From: Nematocida parisii ERTm1
Lineage: Eukaryota; Microsporidia
Reading direction: 5' to 3'
DNA length: 64,000 bases
Assembly (NCBI RefSeq): GCF_000250985.1
Contig: NW_013524652.1
Span: forward strand, 1-64,000
The notes under the pieces are model-generated. The model had not been told where the DNA came from and searched no databases. It was given only the letters and a program-made list of their open reading frames with translations. This document shows positions 57,257-64,000 of this stretch, piece after piece (position 1 is the stretch's first letter; every line of letters starts with the position of its first letter). The position numbers were made by a program, and so were the translations under genes.

Positions 57257-57981
57257 CTCTGTGTAAAAGAGACTAAATAAAAAGTGTACAGTTATATACA
57301 TCCAATTATAAATAAAGCTTCTTAATATCTTGTTATTTCAAAATATGCCTGTAAATATACCCTAATAGTATATTATAGAAATAATTAGTTAGCTATTCTA
57401 AATATTAGGAAATAACTATTATTAATATTGTAAGAATAGTATTAAATATATAAAGAGAATAGAACATAAGAAAGTAGAATAGAGCATAAAGAGAAGACAA
57501 GAAATAACATAAAGTACTAAAGCAGCAATATATAACTTCTGTTGGTTTTGGATATTCAGACCCTGAATAGCAACCAAAAAGATTGTATTGAAGTGTCAAA
57601 AGAATAAGTGGCCGCTTTTATACTCGCAAGTCGTCTATATAAGGACGGCGCGGATTAAATAAACAACAAGTTTTCGTATTTCTAAGCCTTCAAGAAAAAA
57701 ACAGCCACTCCAATAAACTAATAGAATGAAAAAAGCCAACAAAAATTGTATTGTGATGTGTTATATATGAATAATTTTAATATTCTAAATATTTAATGTT
57801 TAATTAGATAATTTCTGCTTCTAAGAATATAATTTTAATGAATTCCTATATTTGGGGAATATTTCTTTAATAATAGTAAAGCTTACATAAAAATATTAAA
57901 AATCTGTATTTAAAAAATCAATAGAAGAAAAAGATTTAGAGATTAAAACATGGATATAAGCCTAAGAATAAAATTAATTTT
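57257..57981. other. Intergenic region with promoter-like GC-rich box
   Basis: TATATAAGGA at 57636-57645 is followed by a GC-rich patch and an ATTAAATAAAC leader, as in the 8553 promoter. It lies 346 bp before the next long gene. A 14-codon frame starts at 57726. Confidence 0.5.
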
Positions 57982-60900
57982 ATGAAAATATTTGAAAATA
58001 TATCTATGACAGCTACATTAGCACTCCCGTTTATGGGTCTTTTAACTAATGGACTACCAACCACACAAAACAACTTAAACAATCCAGGCCAGCAGCCCGC
58101 GCTTTTACATAAGCCTGGAACAATTGAGAATAGCCCGATAGGCTCTAGCAATATGTACAGTGCAGCCAGTAGAAATTTAAGAGATGACCAGCAAAATATA
58201 AATCTTGAGCACCCTGCACCGAACACGCCAATAAATAACCCAGATACCTATGCTAGCAGTCAAAATAGTCTTTCTAAAACTACTTTTGAAAAAAATCCGA
58301 TAAATAGCCCAACTAGCCATAAATCTAGTATACAGAATAGTAAATCTACTAATATATGGAATTACTCACTAGGTTCATATATACAATCCGAAAACTTTCT
58401 TTATAGTATTATGAATATAATATATGGCAAACCAGAAATAAAAAATACAATTACGCTACAAAATATTAAAAAAGAAATAGTAGACGCTAAGCATATGATT
58501 TCGGAGTTTAAAAATAAAGTTATAATCGGAAGAAGTAAACTTATGGCAGCCAAGTTGGATGAAAATACAAGCACCCTCAAGGGAGTCTATAATCATTTTA
58601 AAAATAATTTTATCCGGCCAATAACAGAGATAATTAAATATTATTCAAATGAAATAGATAATGGCTACTATGCTATAGAGAATCTAAATGTAGAAAAAGA
58701 TTTTGTAGACTATTTATCAGAGCATTATAAACCAGCCTCCTTAGCTAACAAACAAATAGAATATAATAAAATACTGGAAATGTTCCCGCAAGACATAGAA
58801 AAAATGCGATATACAAAAGGAATTATATTAAATATGGGAGAATTAATTTCAAATACTGCTATTATTTTAAAAGAAATTGGCAGTACTATGAGTATAAATG
58901 AAGATCATAACAGCCCTTTAAATACTAATATTGATAGCCTTTTAGAGAAATCGGCAAACTTATTAAATAGTTTACAGTCATTTGATCCTAATAATTTAGA
59001 CACCTGTATTAACAGTCATAAAAAATTAATAAGTGACTTTAAAGCAATAAGTAATATATATATAAATATAGTAAGCGATCTATCATCAGATATAGATAAT
59101 TATTTACATAAAATGGCTAAAGAAATAGTTAACTCAGAAAATTATGATGAAATTTTTAATGATATATCCAAAAAATGTGTTAATTCTTTAAATTCATTAG
59201 AGGAGTCTCTTCAAACTGCCATGGAACAAAGTGTAGTGAGTTTAAATAGAATTAATGAGCTAACCAGGAATCAAAATAGCCCATACAATATTTTTGAAAA
59301 TAATCCAAAAATAGTAAATACAAACGACATAATAGCAGACTTACAGAAGAATTATAACAATATAGCCAATAGGGATCTGGTAATAACTCCCGCTAATCCT
59401 AGTAGTTCGTCTGCAAGTTCAAATAGCGAAGATCCAGCAGATTCAAAAAAAAACGAAACTGCTATTCCAGAAAATCCTGCCCCAGAAGATCCCAGCTCTA
59501 ATTCACCTGCTGCGGCCAATCCAGAAGATTCACCAGCAGAAGGCAATAACAGCGAAACAGCACCTCAAAATGTAGCGGATGGCTCAGGGGATGATGAAAA
59601 TGAGGGGTCTACACACACTACACCCGAAGAAAATAATAATGAAACAGCACCACAAAATCCAACAGAAGACAATAACAGCGAAACAGCACCACAAAAACCA
59701 GAAGAAGACAATAACAACGAAACAGCACCACAAAAACCAGAAGAAGGCAATAACAGCGAAACAACACCACAAAATCCAACAGATGGCTCAGGAGATAATG
59801 AAAATGAGGGGTCTACACACACTACACCCGAAGACAATAACAGCGAAACAGCACCACAAAATCCAACAGATGGCTCAGGAGATAATGAAAATGAGGGGTC
59901 TACACACACTAAGCCTGAAGACAATAACAGCGAAACAGTACCACAAAAACCAACAGATGGCTCAGGAGATAATGAAAATGAGGGGTCTACACACACTAAG
60001 CCTGAAGGCAATAACAGCGAAACAGCACCACAAAATCCAACAGAAGACAATAACAGCGAAACAGCACCTCAAAAACCAGCAGAAGGCAATAATAGCGAAA
60101 CAGCACCTCAAAATGTAGCGGATGGCTCAGGGGATGATGAAAATGAGGTGTCTACACACACTATACCCGAAGACAATAACAGCGAAACAGTACCTCAAAA
60201 ACCAACAGAAGACAATAACAACGAAACAGTACCTCAAAATGTAACGGATGGCTCAGGCGATAATGAAAATGAGGGGTCTACACACACTATATCCGAAGAA
60301 AATAATAATGAAACAGCATCTCAAAACCCAGCAGAAGACAATAACAGCGAAACAGCACCACAAAATCCAACGGATGGCTCAGGGGATGATGAAAATGAGG
60401 GGTCTACACACACTACACCTGAAGACAATAACAACGAAACAGCATCTCAAAACCCAGCAGAAGACAATAACAACGAAACAGCATCTCAAAACCCAGCAGA
60501 AGACAATAACAGCGAAACAGTACCACAAAATCCAACAGAAGACAATAACAGCGAAACAGCGCCTCAAAAACCAGAAGAAGGCAATAATAATGAAACAGCA
60601 CCTCAAAACCCAGCAGAAGGGAATAACAGCGAAACAGTACCACAAAATGCAACAGATGGCTCAGGGGATGATGAAAATGAGGGGTCTACACACACTACAC
60701 CTGAAGACAATAACAGCGAAACAGTACCTCAAAAACCAACAGAAGACAATAACAACGAAACAGCATCTCAAAACCCAGCAGAAGACAATAACAACGAAAC
60801 AGCACCTCAAAACCCAGCAGAAGACAATAACAGCGAAACAGCGCCACAAAATGTAACGGATGGCTCAGGGGATGATGAAAATGAGGGGTCTACACACACT

Positions 60901-61980
60901 AAGCCTGAAGACAATAACAGCGAAACAGCACCTCAAAAACCAGCAGAAGGTACTAACAGCGAAACAGCACCTCAAAATGTAACGGATGGCTCTGGAGATA
61001 ATGAAAATAATGATAAAAGTCATGATAATACACAAAAAACTCCAATCAAAACTCCTGAAGAATCAGCCACAAAAAAAACTGAACAAGAAAATAACTATGC
61101 GATTGATATCTCAGAAGAAAAGCCCGCACTCCCACCCGCTTCTACTAAACCAGAACTAAAAGACACTTCAAAAACACCCATACAATCTCCTACTTTGGCT
61201 ATTAATAATCAAGAAGAAAGCAATACACGCGGCGCACCTGCAAAAATACACGAAAATAAACCTTCCACTCAAGAAGACAGTAATAAGCAGCCGCCCGCCA
61301 CAGCCACTTCAGGCTCTTCTACATCGCAGAAAAACAAAGTGCCCTCCCAAACACCTGCAATCTCTTCAAATGAAGATACTCTGAAAAAAGCCAGCAGTGC
61401 AGATCCTGCTATACCAGAAAAAACGCTTACTATACAAAAGAATACTCTGCCAACACCTGCTCTAAATCCTTCTTTAAATGAAAATAAGCACGAAAGCGGC
61501 AGCTCTCAAGAAGCCCGCACCACTTCTAAATCATCGGAGGCACCCACTAAACCAAAAGATGCTCCTACTATGGCACCAGAAAAAGCACCAACACCCGCCA
61601 CTACAGAGGCAACAAGAACATCAGCACGCCCTCCTTTCACTAATTCAAATGAAAGTAAGCCTACTGCCCCTGCTGAAACCCCACCAATTGCAATAAGTGC
61701 AGATTCTCCGAATAATAAAACTGTGCTATCCAAAACATCTGATGGCAAAACACAACTGAACCGCAAAACAGAAGACTCTCCTAAGGGAAAACCAACAAAC
61801 AAGCCCCAGAAAGAAGATTTTAGCACCAAGTTCATGCCCGAAACTCCCAAAATAACTGAAGATAGTAGCAATCCTTGCAATAATATCCATAGCGCTTCAG
61901 GAAAACCATCTTCAATGGCATCTCTACCAAGCATGATAATTGCTGGAGCTGCACTGTACTTAGCACATAACAATAGGTAA
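57982..61980 (+). CDS. Long secreted or anchored repeat protein
   Basis: 1332 residues from the ATG at 57982. A weak signal peptide (ISMTATLALPFMGLLTNG) is followed by a Pro/Asn-rich stretch and a helical domain at about residues 130-460. Residues about 510-1015 are an acidic tandem repeat: a 13-residue unit such as EDNNSETAPQNPT, and a longer unit that adds DGSGDNENEGSTHTTP. The C-terminal 300 residues are Pro/Thr/Lys-rich, and the last 20 hydrophobic residues (SLPSMIIAGAALYLAH) could hold a membrane or a lipid anchor. The layout recalls surface or polar-tube-type proteins, but no known family is recognised. Confidence 0.85.
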   Translation: MKIFENISMTATLALPFMGLLTNGLPTTQNNLNNPGQQPALLHKPGTIENSPIGSSNMYSAASRNLRDDQQNINLEHPAPNTPINNPDTYASSQNSLSKTTFEKNPINSPTSHKSSIQNSKSTNIWNYSLGSYIQSENFLYSIMNIIYGKPEIKNTITLQNIKKEIVDAKHMISEFKNKVIIGRSKLMAAKLDENTSTLKGVYNHFKNNFIRPITEIIKYYSNEIDNGYYAIENLNVEKDFVDYLSEHYKPASLANKQIEYNKILEMFPQDIEKMRYTKGIILNMGELISNTAIILKEIGSTMSINEDHNSPLNTNIDSLLEKSANLLNSLQSFDPNNLDTCINSHKKLISDFKAISNIYINIVSDLSSDIDNYLHKMAKEIVNSENYDEIFNDISKKCVNSLNSLEESLQTAMEQSVVSLNRINELTRNQNSPYNIFENNPKIVNTNDIIADLQKNYNNIANRDLVITPANPSSSSASSNSEDPADSKKNETAIPENPAPEDPSSNSPAAANPEDSPAEGNNSETAPQNVADGSGDDENEGSTHTTPEENNNETAPQNPTEDNNSETAPQKPEEDNNNETAPQKPEEGNNSETTPQNPTDGSGDNENEGSTHTTPEDNNSETAPQNPTDGSGDNENEGSTHTKPEDNNSETVPQKPTDGSGDNENEGSTHTKPEGNNSETAPQNPTEDNNSETAPQKPAEGNNSETAPQNVADGSGDDENEVSTHTIPEDNNSETVPQKPTEDNNNETVPQNVTDGSGDNENEGSTHTISEENNNETASQNPAEDNNSETAPQNPTDGSGDDENEGSTHTTPEDNNNETASQNPAEDNNNETASQNPAEDNNSETVPQNPTEDNNSETAPQKPEEGNNNETAPQNPAEGNNSETVPQNATDGSGDDENEGSTHTTPEDNNSETVPQKPTEDNNNETASQNPAEDNNNETAPQNPAEDNNSETAPQNVTDGSGDDENEGSTHTKPEDNNSETAPQKPAEGTNSETAPQNVTDGSGDNENNDKSHDNTQKTPIKTPEESATKKTEQENNYAIDISEEKPALPPASTKPELKDTSKTPIQSPTLAINNQEESNTRGAPAKIHENKPSTQEDSNKQPPATATSGSSTSQKNKVPSQTPAISSNEDTLKKASSADPAIPEKTLTIQKNTLPTPALNPSLNENKHESGSSQEARTTSKSSEAPTKPKDAPTMAPEKAPTPATTEATRTSARPPFTNSNESKPTAPAETPPIAISADSPNNKTVLSKTSDGKTQLNRKTEDSPKGKPTNKPQKEDFSTKFMPETPKITEDSSNPCNNIHSASGKPSSMASLPSMIIAGAALYLAHNNR
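59530..61010 (+). repeat. 39/87-bp acidic minisatellite in 57982-61980
   Basis: The short unit is about 39 bp with core AATAACAGCGAAACAGCACC. The long unit inserts GATGGCTCAGGGGATGATGA and ATGAGGGGTCTACACACACT. Units are in mixed order, which points to repeated slippage and conversion. Confidence 0.85.
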
Positions 61981-62312
61981 TTAAAACAGCTTTGATTATT
62001 ATTATACTAAGTATAAAAATAAATTAATATTACCAAAATATTCGCTTTGTAGCTTTATTTATATTTTACAACCAATAAAATAATTATTGGCTACAGTTTA
62101 CTACTTTTTCTATTATTTCTACAGTATCATTAATTAAACTAAGCTTTATTCTTATATGTACCTAGACATCCCATCTTCTTTACTATGTAGAGCTAAGGCT
62201 GCAAAACATGCCAAATACTATTTTAGAGTGAAGTTTATATTTACAGTAGACGATTCCAAATAATTTCATTCTGTTATTTTATGTTTTTAAATAGAGGTGC
62301 TGGTGCTGTTCA
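61981..62312. other. Intergenic region
   Basis: AT-rich, no motif copy, no gene seen. Confidence 0.55.
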
Positions 62313-63308
62313 TTAATCGAACTTATTTAAAGTTCTTCTCAATGAGAAATATGGGCTTCTTTCTCTAAGAAGATCACGAGCCTCATATAAAGCATTAGAT
62401 AGCCTTATTCCACCATGCGGTCCTAATAAATGCCTTGGTGGATAGGGCGAATGCATGGCTACTGGCGTCACAGGAGGCGGCAGGGCCATTCTACTTACAG
62501 GCTCTTGCGGTACCACTTCTTTTTTATCGATGGTAGAGTTTAAGACAAGACTAGTTGATTGTTCTATTGAAGTATTTTGTACTGCTGATGGGTTTTCCTC
62601 TTTAATTGCACGCGCGAATGGGGATAGTGTACTGACCAGTGCCTGTTCATTTATACCATGGATTGGAAAGTCTTTATGGCTAAATATAGTTTCTATTGAA
62701 TCCGGCTCATACATATATGCGCCAGTTGAAATAATACGATTTATATCTTCTTTAAGCTTTGAGTCGTCATCAATATTCATATTCAACAACTTATTCAAAA
62801 ACAAGAACCGCGTGCGCATTGATGGTGTTCCATACATAAAAGCCATGGTTGGAAAGTCGGGCCGACATGTTTCTACTCTAATCTGGCTGTCATCAAAATT
62901 ATTTATACACAGTGTTTGGTCATTGTATGGCTTAATATAAAAGCCACCTAAAGGCCTCTGTGCAAAAATCCACTGGTCAGTACAGTTAGAAGTATTTTTG
63001 TACAGAATAGATTGAATAGTAAGCCCGCATAGTCCTAGTGACTGCCGCCCGCGCGTCCAAATATTCACAGGCAGCGCGTTTTTAACCGGGTTCTCCTGTG
63101 GCTGCGGGAAATATCTAATTTGAAAGCTGCACAGCGGATTGTCGCTGTCATCTGTGCCTATTTTAAAGACTCCTGTTCCGCCATATGTCTGCCAGCTAAG
63201 CAGTCTATTGGGCGCAGAATACCTCCATATATTTATGTTCTCTATTCTCTCTTCTGGGGTTATAGAGTGTAACATCTGTAGAATCACCTTGCCAAATCGG
63301 GTAAGCAT
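62313..63308 (-). CDS. Trefoil-like protein, array member 11 (outlier)
   Basis: 331 residues from the ATG at 63308. Two trefoil-type subdomains are visible: SLGLCGLTIQSILYKNTSNC then DQWIFAQRP, and TLCINNFDDSQIRVETC then TMAFMYG, which place C...C...(W/F)xF as in ricin-type repeats. Unlike the others there is no convincing signal peptide (MLTRFGKVILQMLHS is short). The C-terminal 150 residues are helical, then Pro-rich, ending with SNALYEARDLLRERS. It may be a cytosolic relative or be exported another way. Confidence 0.75.
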   Translation of the reverse strand: MLTRFGKVILQMLHSITPEERIENINIWRYSAPNRLLSWQTYGGTGVFKIGTDDSDNPLCSFQIRYFPQPQENPVKNALPVNIWTRGRQSLGLCGLTIQSILYKNTSNCTDQWIFAQRPLGGFYIKPYNDQTLCINNFDDSQIRVETCRPDFPTMAFMYGTPSMRTRFLFLNKLLNMNIDDDSKLKEDINRIISTGAYMYEPDSIETIFSHKDFPIHGINEQALVSTLSPFARAIKEENPSAVQNTSIEQSTSLVLNSTIDKKEVVPQEPVSRMALPPPVTPVAMHSPYPPRHLLGPHGGIRLSNALYEARDLLRERSPYFSLRRTLNKFD

Positions 63309-64000
63309 ATATCAGATAAAATAAGTTGAAACGCTTTAGAGGCTTCCAGTTGAAACACTGCCCATTGTGAGCAATCATTGGTCATGCATCTGTAAAAGAG
63401 TAAAGCGCACTATCAGAATTCTTTATACAGTAAATTCTGGTATAAATACCTGTTTTTAAGTCACCCGGTAGAATTGTTAGATATATGCAATAAATGGTCC
63501 ATTATAAATAGAACCCGTGTTAGTTATGTGTTATTAAATAATGTATTTGTCTCTATGCTATAAAACAGAATGTTCTATTATATGTGATATCTAACATTTG
63601 CATTTAAATAGGTTTTTAAATAAACTTTCTGCCTGCCATATTTTATAGCTTTCTATACATTATATTGTGTGTGCTGTGTTTATTGAGTCGCCTTTTCTCT
63701 TTTCTATTCTATAAAATTTGAATTATTCCTCTATTCTTTTCTATTATTCCTTTGTTTTTTAAATTAGAAACCAATCCCTTCAATTTTATATTACAATAAA
63801 AATATGAACATGTTCATTTTTATTTTACAATATTCATTATACAAGAGTACAAAATAAGATATAATTAGATAATTAAAGGTAAACTATTAAATACATCACT
63901 ATTATTTCTATACAAAATGCACTAGAAGCAGGGAGAATGTATTATGAACTATATAAAATAATTACATGGCATCAGCAAGACACCCAACAAATGAGCTACT
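63309..64000. other. Right-edge intergenic region
   Basis: AT-rich. An imperfect palindrome centred at 63810/63811 (ATGAACA-TGTTCAT with A/T-rich arms) spans about 63791-63830. No gene seen up to the window end. Confidence 0.5.

Noticed and set aside
47523-61010. Possible CRISPR-like arrays in the tandem repeats
   Set aside because: Repeats are in frame, inside secreted proteins, without unique spacers, in a eukaryotic genome.

Overview
The window looks like part of a chromosome from a microsporidian close to Nematocida (parasites of nematodes). It is AT-rich. It carries a chitin synthase, PKA-like kinase, class I HDAC, SMC3, GPN1, Tsr1, uS8 and an LSm protein, all intronless and several of them short for their families. 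Most of the other genes encode secreted proteins I cannot match to any family outside this lineage. Species placement is inference from protein style; no database was searched.

Left part (about 1-27 kb): lineage-specific expanded families. There are three members of one large secreted-protein family (1-1941 partial, 13958-16807, 19797-22493) and two leucine-rich-repeat-like secreted paralogues (3638-5719, 11067-13241). One long membrane-anchored protein (8553-10418) is surrounded by truncated relics of itself. Single genes of unknown function include a multi-pass membrane protein (23663-25210). A 5S rRNA gene lies at about 17804-17921 on the minus strand. A GC-rich, structured island of unknown nature lies at about 7905-8340. 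The decamer TTCGGGTTAT recurs between genes here and never inside one.

Middle part (about 27-41 kb): the housekeeping block. It holds a PKA-type kinase, LSm and GPN1 (divergent, 22 bp between start codons), uS8, chitin synthase, Tsr1, and HDAC and SMC3 (divergent, 17 bp between start codons). The very short promoters carry an AAAATTTTT core, which resembles the AAATTT-like signal described for other microsporidia.

Right part (about 41-64 kb): an array of eleven secreted-protein genes, eight in a row on the minus strand, two on the plus strand and one more at 62313-63308. Most share a GYLYNxG motif after the signal peptide and a C-terminal CL(G/A)(V/I)...C...QLFxW motif, consistent with a divergent ricin-type beta-trefoil. 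They differ in low-complexity linkers and tandem repeats. Inside the array are a truncated mariner-type transposase DNA-binding domain (56894-57256) and a 1332-residue repeat protein (57982-61980).

Taken together, the flanks look like a host-exposed secretome that grows by local duplication around a conserved core. The best candidates for something new are the intergenic TTCGGGTTAT motif, the beta-trefoil array with its shared promoter blocks, and the GC-rich structured island.
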